A DNA stretch of 38,557 bases, taken from the NCBI GenBank assembly GCA_013054445.1, contig JAAMPI010000416.1, forward strand, positions 1 through 38,557, in the 5' to 3' direction. Below the pieces are notes generated by a model. The model had not been told where the DNA came from and made no database searches. It worked only from the letters and a program-made list of their open reading frames with translations. A program made the position numbers and the translations under genes. Positions 21,580 to 32,099 of this stretch are shown in pieces. Numbering within the stretch: the stretch's first letter is position 1; the number at the start of each line of letters is the position of its first letter. This DNA comes from Cudoniella acicularis (lineage: Eukaryota > Ascomycota > Leotiomycetes > Helotiales > Helotiaceae).

Positions 21580-24103
21580 ATGAACGACCAAACCGAGATG
21601 CACCTTCTTAATATCGAGCAATCTAAGCCATCAACACCTCAGGGACCTGTTCAAGCGGATGCCGTGGGTACGATTCACGACGAATTCTCCATTAGAAGAA
21701 GACCGCTTCAGGAACGAATAGCCCGCACTTCCTCAGCAACGTCACTCTCAACACTACCTAGCGAAAGCCTAGAGATGCTCTCTCTAGGTATCCCTTACAA
21801 CGAGAGCACCGAAGCCTCGATACAGCCACCACCACCAACACATCGGAAGTACGTATACTCTGCCTTTCGTTTCGCATTAATTTGGGAGTCAGACTCTTGG
21901 ATCATGTCTGAGAGCACTCGGCCCCTTGTTTCCTAGGCTCCTGAAACATCTTTTATCAACCCATACTAAGTTGTTCACAAGGGACAATTCGCAAGGCTCG
22001 GAGTCATTTGACTCTAGATATTCGCTAGAGAAAGGAATTGGAAAAAGAGAGAACCCCAAGACATCTGCATTCCCTGCATGGCCTATTAATCCAACACCCG
22101 TGCAAAATTCTTGGGTTGGAACTCTCGAAGTCTTTGGATATATTCTTATGTTTATCGCTGCGGCGTCAATATTAGGTTTCCTCTATCTCAAGAGAGTACT
22201 TCTATGGTGTCTTCGCTGACGGAGCCTAGCGTTTTCTTCATTGGCTGCGAAAGTGCACAACACTTATCCGAACCGTAGTGTAGATAATAAGTACTCTCCC
22301 GTTCAGCCTGTACTAATTATTCCACCGCCTGGTGTAACCAATGATTCACTGGATTTACTTATATCCCAGAATGGTACCATCACTTCCACCCCTCGGAATA
22401 CAAATCCACTCAATCTTCAGCTTCTTCAGGTGGCGAAATTTGGCCCGACAGTAATTCCTCTTTTGTTCTCAGCAATGATTGGGAGCGCTCTAAGGCTGCT
22501 TGCAAGGTGGAAGGCTCAAAAAGGCACCAAGCTAAAGGTAGCGAGTCCCAGTTTTAGATTTATCTTCCCATTCCTAACTTCCTTGCATCAGACATTAGAG
22601 ATCCTCTTTGGCAGCAGGTCACTTGCCAGTACCATTTCAACGCTAGCTATAATTCGAACACCAGGAATTATCAACATAGCCCTTATCCTGCTGTGGTGCA
22701 TCTCACCGTTGGCTGGCCAGGCTTCTTTACGACTTTTGGAATTCAAAAATATGACAGATGTCAGCGTCAATGCAACATGGTTTGTGCCAAATATAACTGA
22801 CTTGGGGCATAAACCCCGATCTCCTTTTAACGCCAGCGTTAATTCGGAAGATCGTATAAATATTTTCACTCGGTACTCCTGGCTGCTCGAGTATCCACCA
22901 GAACTATCCCATAAAATGGGTTGGGCGTTCCCACGGTCCTCGACCACAGGGTTAAGCTCAGCGGCGAGGGACACCATAGGTATTCCGATGTATTCTCCCA
23001 GCTTTTCGAAATATTCACCTTCAACTTCACATTATGGATGGACCCCACTCACTCATTCCGCAAACCTTACCTTCCCGGCGAGTCTTTTTGAATTTAGATG
23101 TCCGTCAGTCTCGCAATACAGTGTAGAGGAGCCTTGGGTAAATATTCTGGGGCCAAATATCTCTCAATTTAATGAGCAGAACTTAGAGAAAATGAGCCAG
23201 GCCGGCTCGGGATTCTTTTTACACGTCGATGCCAATCAATCTTCAATACAAGAAGAATTACAAAGAATCGTTTTTGGGTCGTTTTATCAATCCAAAGTAA
23301 CGTTGTGGAATTGCACGGTTGGTTTGGTTACCAGAAATTTCGAGGCTACATGTTTAGACCCAAGCCTCGGTTACTACCCAGACTGCTCTTACAAGCCAAC
23401 AACACCGCCTAAATTCTCTTCCCATACGCCATTAAGAAACGAGTCCCTTGCAACTGAGATATCTAAACTGTGGTCAAATGTTGACTATCCACCAATCAAT
23501 GCCTCGTCACTGACAGAACTCTTTATAAGATATCAAACATGGGACGCGGCAGACGCTTTAGTAGATCTCTCCCAAATGGACAACATCACATTTTCAGAAC
23601 GTCTCACAACAACTTTCAACTCCTTTTGGATACTCGTGCTCGACAGAAGTATCCCACAAGAATATCTTCCAGGCTTCGCTATCGATGATCGGCAACATTT
23701 CTGGGAAGGCTCGGTGACAAAAACCACCTCTTCTACACCGCTTCTTTTCCGGCCTTTCTTTATTATCGTCTGCAACTGGCTCTGGTTCACAATCTTGGTC
23801 ATCACATCCACCATCCTCATCCTAAGTTCCCTCGCATGTGCTTGGCTTCGCTACCACCTCAACTCACCGGACATCCTCGGCTATGTCTCCTCACTCACAA
23901 TCGACAATCCATACATGCAAATTCCGGAAATCGTTCCTGGATCAGGTAGCTTTTTGGATTCACTTGATCGAGCGAGAATCCTGGGAAATATAAGAGTTAA
24001 AATAGGGGATGTTGATTATGAGAATAGGAGTTTTGGGAAGATTGCCTTAGCGCTTGATGATGGGACTGTTGTTGCTTATCAGAAGGGGAGAAGGGTTATA
24101 TAG
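21580..24103 (+). pseudogene. Fungal multi-pass membrane protein with in-frame stop
   Basis: Member of the large fungal-specific membrane family with the motif seen here as WCISPLAGQASLRLLEF. Function unknown. Exon 1 is 21580-21848 (ATG in CACCATGA context; starts MNDQTEMHLL), the intron is 21849-21936 (GTACGT..TAG), and exon 2 runs from 21937. Hydrophobic segments: VFGYILMFIAAASILGFLYL, TVIPLLFSAMIGSALRLLA, IINIALILLWCISP and, near the C-terminus, FTILVITSTILILSSLACAW. Between the last two is a large extracellular-type loop rich in N-glycosylation sequons (NATW, NISQ, NCT). A TGA at 22217-22219 interrupts the same frame; the frame then stays open to the TAG at 24101. No intron of usual size removes the stop (the best GT..AG pair gives 36 bp). 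Either a nonsense mutation in an otherwise maintained gene, a CGA-to-TGA sequence difference, or an unrecognised splice explains it. A decayed copy of part of it lies at 36261-36456. Confidence 0.65.
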
Positions 24104-24199
24104 GCAAAGAGGGCTATGGCAATACTCGTCGCTGGTTTAAATATGAAAGTCTGAGCTTGAAATAAGTGTTTTGAAACTAATGAGTGGAAAGGGTACAGG

Positions 24200-24220
24200 A
24201 CGACAAAAATATTTTGTCGT
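24200..24220. repeat. 9-bp inverted repeat, 3-base loop
   Basis: Arms ACGACAAAA and TTTTGTCGT are perfect reverse complements around ATA, about 100 bp past the membrane-protein gene's stop. It could form a small hairpin in the 3' UTR or be chance in AT-rich sequence. Confidence 0.5.
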
Positions 24221-24612
24221 ACTTTCCCGTATAAATATCATCAATGCTCTACCAAATTACTGCTAAGAAACCTTTAAACGTCATATTAAAATATCTCAAA
24301 CTTGACGTCCGTACTAATGCAGTATCCTATCTCCTCGACCATTATGCGCGTGGTATCGCGAAATAGGTTATAACACCCTCAATATCTCTGCTACTATAAC
24401 ATATTATAAGAAAAAAGGGGATTTATCCTAATTTAGCCCCTCTTATATTAACTCTCGAATTTTAGTACTTTTCACTTAGTGACTATTTCTTGATTTTCGA
24501 GTGTTTTGTACGAGTTTGCTTTACTGTGCACATAACGATCGAGATAAGCAAACTGAAAATCACTTTTTTGTAAGAAACTTAGATTGATCAAAACAATCTC
24601 GTATATTAGTCG

Positions 24613-24938
24613 ATCACGTGGTTTCGCGCGGAAACACTTCTAAAGTTAAATGACTTTTAGAAAGGGTTAAGTAATATACTTAAGTGGATAGACCCTTTTA
24701 AGTATCTCTCAGTTATCTATATAAATTAAGTAAAGTATTTTCTTGTAATTATTTGATTATTTTGAAGTGTCTTCCATATGGTCTCGCTTAAATATCAACC
24801 CGGAAAAGGGGTTATGCACCACTACGCCTGTGAATCCGCGGTCACGCTACTGACCCCTATAGTATAACTTAAATATTGAGATTATTATTAATGAGGTTGA
24901 CCCGAAATATGAGTAAATTCAATAGCAGATTAACAGAA
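24613..24938 (+). repeat. Diverged direct repeat, copy A
   Basis: Matches copy B at 25852-26181 in the same orientation. Shared blocks in order are TCACGTGGTTTCGCGCGG, AAGTA.TTTTCTTGTA-like, TTGATTATTTTGAAGTGT, GTCTCGCTTAAATAT, a CACTACG-containing block and TATTATTAA. The size and spacing (about 900 bp between copies) suit LTRs of a deleted retroelement or two solo insertions. The termini do not show clear TG..CA ends. Confidence 0.6.
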
Positions 24939-25851
24939 TCCTTTGCACTGGACTCGCTGATGAAGGCCGAACTATCTGTTCTTCAACAAGTTCTATAGAA
25001 TCTGCTTCAATCAATTCAAGAAGAGTTCAGCCATCGGATTCCTCAAAATTCTGAGCATATGTCTCTCTCTGGTAGCTCACTGTGAACTTAGCAATTGTAT
25101 TGCGAGAGAAAATGAGCGACATGTAGATCGCGAGAAAAAGGCCCGTAAATAAAGAAGATGGTTAGGGAAGTAGAGTTTTCAACTAACTATCAAATAAAAA
25201 GAAGAGACAAAGACTCCGGGGGGTTTTATTCTCAGTATCCTATCCTTTCAATGGAGCCTCGAAGTGGGAAGGCTGTAAATATGATATTAGCCTTTAAACA
25301 TGGTGCTACCATTGCTTACTCTGCCCCAACTGCCGAACATCCACCCCACAAAACAGAAGTAAAATTCCAACGATACCTCTTCAATGCAGTGCAAAATAGC
25401 AGTACAGATTCTACACCAATGAGAATAGTGTCAAACGCACGAAACAACGAAACAATCCTGCAGCGCGCTACACTCAAGGAGGGGCTCAAGCCAGGGCGGG
25501 GTCAACACGCGGGAAAAACGCGTTCAGTGTGAACAATAAAAATGTGCACTGCGCAATGAAAAGATCGGAAGCACAGTGACACCGCCCCAAAATCAGTTAA
25601 TCATTTGTTGGTTTTGATCATTTGGCTATCGTAAGTTACCTTTCCAGGTCGCTTATCCAGATGAATTCTGTGCGACCACGATAACCGATTACAGTTTTCG
25701 ATGACAGTATATACCCGCACACAGCCCGAAAAGGTTTGTACATATATTATGCTAAATTAATGTCTATTGGAAACGAACTCTGCTAGGCAAGGTCAGAGGC
25801 TGAGCAGAAGCACGGTGCATCGTTGTCGTATTTACTTGATGGTAGGTATCA

Positions 25852-26181
25852 ATCACGTGGTTTCGCGCGGGGAAAGACTTCCAAAGTTGAAGGACTTCTA
25901 ATTAAGTTTGAGTAGGATACTTACGTAAATAAACTTTCACAAAGCCCTCCTAGCTATCTTCATAAAATAAATAAAGTATTCCCTTATAGTTATTTGATTA
26001 TTTTGAAGTGTTTACTCCAGATCTCGCTTAAATATTAACCGTTGAAAGGGGTCAAGACGACGGCTTCGCCACTACGGTCTTGAAAAACGAGGTGACACTA
26101 CCGACCTGTACAAGTTGAAAGTTGAAAGTATTATTAACGGTGCTTATCAGACTTATGAATAAGTTGAACAGTAGATCATTG
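25852..26181 (+). repeat. Diverged direct repeat, copy B
   Basis: Partner of copy A. The best-conserved parts are the start (TCACGTGGTTTCGCGCGG) and the middle (TTGATTATTTTGAAGTGT). Many differences are C/T or G/A changes with some small gaps, so the pair is old. Confidence 0.6.
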
Positions 26182-27141
26182 GGATGCCTTCAATAGAAGA
26201 AATTTGTTGCGTCGACTATTTTCCCAATTTGTGCTACGAGGTTACTCGCAACACTTCAAAGAAGAAGCGCTATCTTGGTTCGGGAAATCATTATAATGAA
26301 GACCTATAGATAAATCTCGATCTTCTTGTTTATTTTTGCTTCTTGTATATACATTCAAGTTGTATCTATTTAGAAAACCCTAAGTGTTTAATCAGGGCTT
26401 GCGAAGCGGGTCACGACAATCTGAAATTCTAGATATTAATAGGAAGATTTCAAGTCAAAGGATAATTTATTGATTGCTGGCAGCACAAGAGCATAAAAGG
26501 CGAGATACATTGAGCTTATAAGAGTAGTGTGAAATTACTACCCTTTCAACCGCACAGCCTTGATACCCCCACAAAATTTCAAAGAATATACACTCTTTTT
26601 TCTACAAAATTTTAGGAAAAGTATGAGGTTATAGATTCTCGCGTTATTTATCCCAGTGACTTGTATTTTCTTTAAAACAAGGTATTACTTGAACACACAC
26701 CCCAACAAAGAAAATTCGAGATTTTAAAATCACCCCACGGCCGCCCAGCCCCCCTGATCCAGAAAATGCCACTGATCAAGCTACACAGCCTTCTTCTCCC
26801 TCAAACCATCGTCTAATTACCGCCCGCACCAATCAGATCGCTTAGATTCACGTGATGTACTCTGCACGAACTCCTAATTCGTTGGTGTCAGGATCCACCT
26901 ATGATCCTTTCCGCCATATCATGCAGATAATCCCTGGGTTTTTGCACCCGTTTGCCGCGTCCGACAGCCTGATTTCGAATCCCGCAATGTTCATTTCTCA
27001 AGCCTGCCTTCTCCTCTAGGCTCTAAGTCCACGTTTTCTCTCTTCACATCTACCTTTTATTTTATTTTCTTCGACCCAATTCGTTGATTTCATAGACTCA
27101 AGTATAGCGATCCGTTCCTCAGAAGACATTCATCTGCTATC

Positions 27142-29920
27142 ATGGCATACTCGCTGTGCGCATCATCGGGGGACGTGCCTTCAATTTTTAGTTTAGCAAC
27201 CTCATTCCCATCCTTTGCGACATCGATATCTGAGGTGCCAGCTAAGACTAAGCGTGCGTTTGAGCGAGAGGCTGTCGAATTCCACGTGCCGCAAAAAAGG
27301 CGAAGACTGACTGGCCGTCCCCGGAATGATTGGACGCCGACAAGGCTACGGAAGCTCGTGAGATTGTATTTGCTCACCGAACTCGACCCTCTCGAGATTT
27401 CTCGACTTCTACAGGCGGATGACTTTTCCCCATGGTATGTTTCTTGCACACCCGTACGCATTGCTGAGCGGAGTGGCGCTAAAAGGGTGTGATTCCCTTA
27501 GCAAAAGAGATGTCCAGAAGCAGGCTCGGAGGCTCCTCCAGGCGCACCCAAATAAAATCCGGCTGAAGCGAGAAGCTACAAAGTCACTTCTGGCCCTTTT
27601 TCGATCCAGCGTGGCTATAGCTAGCTGCAATAATTTGTCGATTGGAAACCGGCCTGCCGACATCCCCCCTGCGGAACCAATTAGCACTTCATTTTGTACT
27701 GAGCCAGTAGCCTCCTTGCGATTCTCCCCATTCTTCGACTACGACAGCTCAGTCTTCAATTTCAGTCAGCCCAACGGCCAAATAGCCACATTAACGCAAT
27801 TTGACTATTCTCAACGGCCCCAGCTCAGCGTTTTCGACTTCCCCGGGTGCTTGAAAGATGCAATCGAGCGCCCAGGACCTGAACCGGACATTCTTTATCA
27901 ATTTGACGAAAGCCGCTCCACTGAAGATGTCTTGACTTTTTCACATATCAATTGGAAAATAGCGGATTTCGAAATCTTTGGAAGTTCTCTAGAAAATACA
28001 ACTGAACCACAAGCCGAGGACTTGACGCTCATTGTGGACACACCAGGAAATGAAACTTGTGATTCACACCCGGGAGACCGGCTACAAATTGGTGTCAACA
28101 TGGCCACGTGTCTCCATTCCCCGCCAGGTGGAAGTACTGTGCTTCATTCGCCGGCCAATACCAGTCGAACCCAAATTGATTCTCGTCCAGTCGTCAACAT
28201 TGCTCACACGATTGATAACTCTGATAATGGAAGCATGTTATCTATCGGAGGAGCATCATGCCACTCCACCACTCCAAGTATCCGCTCTCTCAGGGGGTGC
28301 CTTTCTAATAAGTATACTCGCTCCTACCTGGAAGATGTGCGATCTATCCTTGAACATTTCACATTATCTGGTTCTTCGCAAAGACCTAGTTATGGAAAGG
28401 TATGGAGGTCGAGTTTGTTTTCCGCAGAATCGTCACAAAGACCAGTCTCGCGCGGCTCCTTTGCGGCCTTACCGACTGAATACAACAAACTTGACAATCT
28501 CGAGGAGACTGATTGTCCGCTCTCCACAGCACACCCAGGCTACTGTTGGGAACAGCTGGATAAGAGTGGCAGGGGTGAATCGTCTTTTCCTCAACCATAT
28601 CAAAACTTCGCGTTTGGAGGCATGCCAATTGGCGGAATTGCATTAATTTCAGAGACCGTTAAAGATGCGATTCGATTTTCGAAAGTTGATACGGTAGACC
28701 CCTTTGGTAACTCATTGCTTCATATGACCGCTATCCTACCGATGGGCATGGAATTTATCCTTCCTCTTATTAGTCTCGGGGTGAGCCCAAATTGTTTGAA
28801 TAACGCCGGGCAAACGTTTCTACATATATTAACCCCCACAAGTCTCGGAAATTATTCGGATATCACGTCCCTCTTCAGTTTACTGGCATGTCATGGCTTT
28901 GATTTCTACCACCAGGACCAATTAGGTCAAAGCGTTCTTCATCATCTCTCTCGTCCTTGGATATCTGAAAGCATTTTCGGTCGTATTCTACTCGCCCTTC
29001 ACAATCTTCAAATTCGCGCCACATCGTCTCGGGATTACCTTGGCACCACAGTAATCGAGCAGTTGAATTACCTGCACTCAAAGGCTTCGAGCTTCGACCA
29101 CCGCCATGAGATAGCAATTTTAGACCTAACTTGCGAGACCGAGGGCCACATCATTGACCAGGCGCAGCTACGAGAACAAAATTTTCAACTCGAAACCATA
29201 GCAAACCCTTATCCATACCTCCACAACTACCAAAGTAAAAACCAAATCGAGACGCTTGAAGATCTCCAACAATACGAACGTCACGCAGATCTCATACGCA
29301 CCATCTTAAAAGCACCATCGCAGCCGTGGTACGAGGATTCAGATGGCCGTAATGGTCTACACTGTCTAGCAGAAGTATTGCTCACGCTGCCACTGCCACT
29401 GACAGGCTCTCCATCGATCCTTGACCAAGAAGTTGCACGAGCAGCTGCAGACAGTCCACGCGAACAATACTTAGACGGACTTCTGGCTGCAGGCGTAGAC
29501 ATCAATAACTACGACAACGAGGGAAATACCCCCTTGATGGCATTCATACGCCATGCGAAAGCATCCGATTCCGATTCCGATTCAGAAGAGTCAACAGGAC
29601 GTATCCTGCTCAGGCTTCTCCAGTCAAAGGCAAACCTGCACCGACGGAATCGCCGCGGTGAAACAGCCCTGCACATTGCAGTCATGACGGGTTGTGCGGC
29701 AGCCACCAGGCTCCTGCTCGAGTGGGGGGCGAATGTGCATGCGCGGGATATTGACGGGTGTGGTGTTGTAGAGCTAGGGCAGAAGTCGTGCAGAGATGCG
29801 AAGGGAAAGGAAGTGCTGTCCTATGCGCAAATTATGTTGTGCATTTCTTTGTTTCTGAGGGCCGGAGGTGTGCCTGAGCCTAGTGTGTTGCAAGAATGGA
29901 GTCTAGCTCCGCCTAGATAA
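27142..29920 (+). CDS. Clr5-like domain and ankyrin-repeat protein
   Basis: Exon 1 (27142-27434), a 67-bp intron (27435-27501, GTATGT..TTAG) and exon 2 (27502-29920) give 903 residues with intact frame. The N-terminus has a Lys/Arg-rich patch then a helix-turn-helix-like segment, NDWTPTRLRKLVRLYLLTEL, followed by CKRDVQKQARRLLQAHPNKI. This resembles the fungal Clr5-type DNA-binding-like domain. A long unstructured middle leads to ankyrin repeats: DPFGNSLLHMTAI (about residue 430), NNAGQTFLHILTP, NEGNTPLMAFIRHA, and near the C-terminus RRGETALHIAVMTGCAAATR then LLLEWGANVHARDIDG. Proteins of this layout are common and variable in Pezizomycotina accessory regions; function is unknown. Part of its 3' end and downstream flank exists as a decayed inverted copy at 31275-31787. 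It may be a nuclear regulator, but nothing here proves it. Confidence 0.75.
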
Positions 29921-30502
29921 ATTCTCTCGTTTGTGGCTTTCAAGTATCGCTGAGTAGTGGTCGAGGAAATAGGAAGAATCTAAGAATATATCTAACAGCA
30001 CATGAGGAAGTGGAACCACTAGAACGCAAGTGTAGCGTTAGGTGCGCGCGCCGACTTCACGTTTTATTAAGCGAGCCGGAAAAGGGGTAAAGCGGGGCGC
30101 GACTTGCCAGTCATATGACTTGAAGCGCGCATTCATAGTGCCTACTTCCCACCGCCCTTATTACTTTCCCAAGAACGCAGTCATATATACTATGATCGAA
30201 GCTCTCTATTCAACCCTCGAGGGAAAACGTTCTGAGAATTTTCCGGACAAAGCCGAAGTCCAACCAAATACTCGTCTCGCTCTGCACCATCCATCCCACT
30301 TTTAAACTTCCAACGGATAAAAATAGGGTTTTGAGGTAGAAAATTAACACAGCATTTGCCACTAACTCAAAAGAAAACCCAGGAGATCTGTTAACAACAT
30401 TTGATTCTTACACAAACATATCATAGTATAAGACGTAAAATACAGCCAGTCTTTCAACCCACGCACCAATTTCACTTCCCACCCCTCTCGGCCAACCAAA
30501 CA
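29921..30502. other. 3' flank of the ankyrin gene; source arm of an inverted duplication
   Basis: No gene. The 87-codon frame at 30042-30305 is not credible. Bases about 30065-30301 reappear in reverse orientation, AT-shifted, at 31275-31510. The end is the 5' flank of the FMN-binding-like gene. Confidence 0.6.
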
Positions 30503-30879
30503 ATGCAACCAGCCACTCTCCATCGACACACCGACCGCGCCCTCTATGACACAGACACTATCACCTCGGTATTCGCCTCCACGCTCTTCGCACACGTAGC
30601 TTACACAGATGAAGGAGGGTACCCGCATTGCGTGCCCATGATAGCTTTGTACATGTGTCTTAGCGAGGATGAGAATGAGCAACCTGCTGTGTATTTACAT
30701 GGCCATCCGACTACAAAATTGATGGAGATGGTGAAGAGGCGGGAGAAATTTGTAAATGTTACTGTCGCTGGGGTGAAGAAGGGTGAGGGGAGGGGGTGAG
30801 GAGAGGAAAACTAGTAGTAAGGATGGTGGTGGTGATGATGAGAAGGGAAAGGTTCGAGTTTGCATTACGGCTACGAAAG
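30503..30879 (+). pseudogene. Truncated FMN-binding split-barrel protein (PNPOx-like)
   Basis: The N-terminal half reads like the fungal flavin-nucleotide-binding (pyridoxamine 5'-phosphate oxidase-like) family: RALYDTDTITSVFASTLFAH, VAYTDEGGYPHCVPMIALYM, VYLHGHPTTKLMEMVKRREK, FVNVTVAG. A stop follows at 30797-30799 after a G-rich run (30792-30796). Dropping one G continues the frame through a Gly/Lys/Asp-rich linker to KVRVCITATK at 30879, where a GTATGT donor follows. The expected second half of the family (the part normally carrying an LARSAFHHS-like motif) is not found downstream; AT-rich decayed sequence follows instead. I read this as a gene broken at its 3' side, lying between the two arms of the local inverted duplication. 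Confidence 0.55.
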
Positions 30880-31274
30880 GTATGTCTTTTACTATTTTCC
30901 ATATTTTTATTTTTATTTTGGAACTATGAATGCAAAACTAGATCTATCAAGATTCCGAGAGAGAGTATAAAGAAGTAATTATTAGGACTAATACCTGGTA
31001 TTTATAGTATATATAGAGCTTCGCCTATCTAACTTCTCTATTATAATATACTGATTACACCCCTTATTTATTATATATCCATTACGTGAATCCTTTTATT
31101 TATCTTTTTGTTAGGTTGGTTATGGGGGGAGGTCGAGGGTAAAGTATAGAAGAAAGAAACGCGTAAAACAGTAATTACAAAACCTTGAATTAGTGGTAAG
31201 CGATAGGTTTGTTTTTCATTTGAAAGTTATAGTATTCATAGTTATATATGTGTTTTATACTTTAAATATTTGAA
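30880..31274. other. AT-rich decayed sequence
   Basis: No gene. Composition is AT-rich with many TA dinucleotides, as left by RIP. The last ~80 bp (from about 31190) show weak similarity to the reverse complement of the 30310-30390 region, so the inverted copy may begin earlier than I mark it. Confidence 0.5.
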
Positions 31275-31787
31275 TTTTGAAAAGTGAGATAGATAGTAAA
31301 GAGCGAGACGAGTATTTAGTTAAACTTTAGCTTCATCTAGAAAATTCCTAGAATGGATTTTCCTTAGGTATTAAATTAAGAGTATTTAAATTCCGTATGA
31401 CTACTTTCTTAGAAATTTTAAAAGACGTCGGGAAATAAGCACTATAAGTGCACCCTTCAAATTATCTGACTAGCGAGTCGCGCCCCACTTTAACCCTTTC
31501 CCCCTTTGCTTACCAAAGGAGTCTGTCTAAGTATCGTTTGTGTAGACTGTCTGCTACTGCTTGCTTAAGTTCTTCTCGGTCAGAGATCAATAGAGAACCT
31601 GTTAGTGCTAGGGTTGATATGAGTAATACTTTTACTAGACAGTATAGACTATTATAGCTGCCTAAATCCTTATACCATAGCTATAATAGTGCTTTTAAGA
31701 TATTATATATAAGATCTATATAACGCTTATATTATTAGAGGTCTTTAAATGTCTCGATTGGGTTTGTGTTTTGGTAGTTGAACTCTA
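31275..31787 (-). pseudogene. Inverted, decayed copy of the ankyrin gene 3' region
   Basis: Bases 31275-31510 align with the reverse complement of about 30301-30065, and 31513-31787 with the reverse complement of about 29485-29224. About 580 bp of the source (roughly 29486-30064, the end of the coding sequence and its immediate flank) is absent from the copy. Exact blocks survive, for example GAGCGAGACGAGTATTT and GTGCTTTTAAGAT. Most differences replace G:C in the source by A:T in the copy, as RIP does. No open frame remains. Confidence 0.85.
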
Positions 31788-32099
31788 ATCTCTCCCTCTT
31801 CCATTAGTTCCAAGGTCAGTTAGTCAGCCTGGGTGCTTCTACTTAGGCGCTAATCACCCTCGACCTACCCTCGGCGTACCTAGTTCACCTGAGCTGCCCA
31901 ACTTCCCTCCAGCCAATTAACGAAAATGCTTCAGTTTGTCTACCACATTAACATTAGCTTTACTTTAGTTTAATGTTGGGCGAGTCGGTTCCCTTCTTCG
32001 CTAAACTATGTATTCTCATTCATTCATTTCAACCTCATTCGGCGATCCATAACTAACAGGTAACATCTCTAGAGTTTCGAACTCCTCAGCTCTCAGCGG
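31788..32099. other. Gene-free; LTR-like tail
   Basis: No gene. The end of this stretch carries ACAGGTAAC followed by AGAGTTTCGAACTCC (about 32056-32085), which resembles ACAGGTAAG and AGAGTTCGAATC just after the candidate LTR at 36457-36797. A shared LTR/internal junction is possible but not shown. Confidence 0.35.

Larger units (their letters stand above)
24104..27141. other. 3-kb gene-free stretch with transposon-like remnants
   Basis: AT-rich sequence without a credible gene. It contains two diverged direct repeats (24613-24938 and 25852-26181). Between them an interrupted frame at about 25078-25142 gives SNCIARENERHVDREKKARK, a charged helix reminiscent of coiled coils at transposase or gag ends. 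The 124-codon frame at 25158-25532 has no recognisable domain. The last few hundred bases are the 5' flank of the ankyrin gene. Confidence 0.5.

Noticed and set aside
25158..25532. 124-codon frame between the direct repeats as a transposon gene
   Set aside because: No recognisable motif, and the upstream related frame is interrupted by stops; kept only as remnant sequence.
30042..30305. 87-codon frame after the ankyrin gene
   Set aside because: Lies in the flank that is duplicated and decayed at 31275-31510; no family resemblance.
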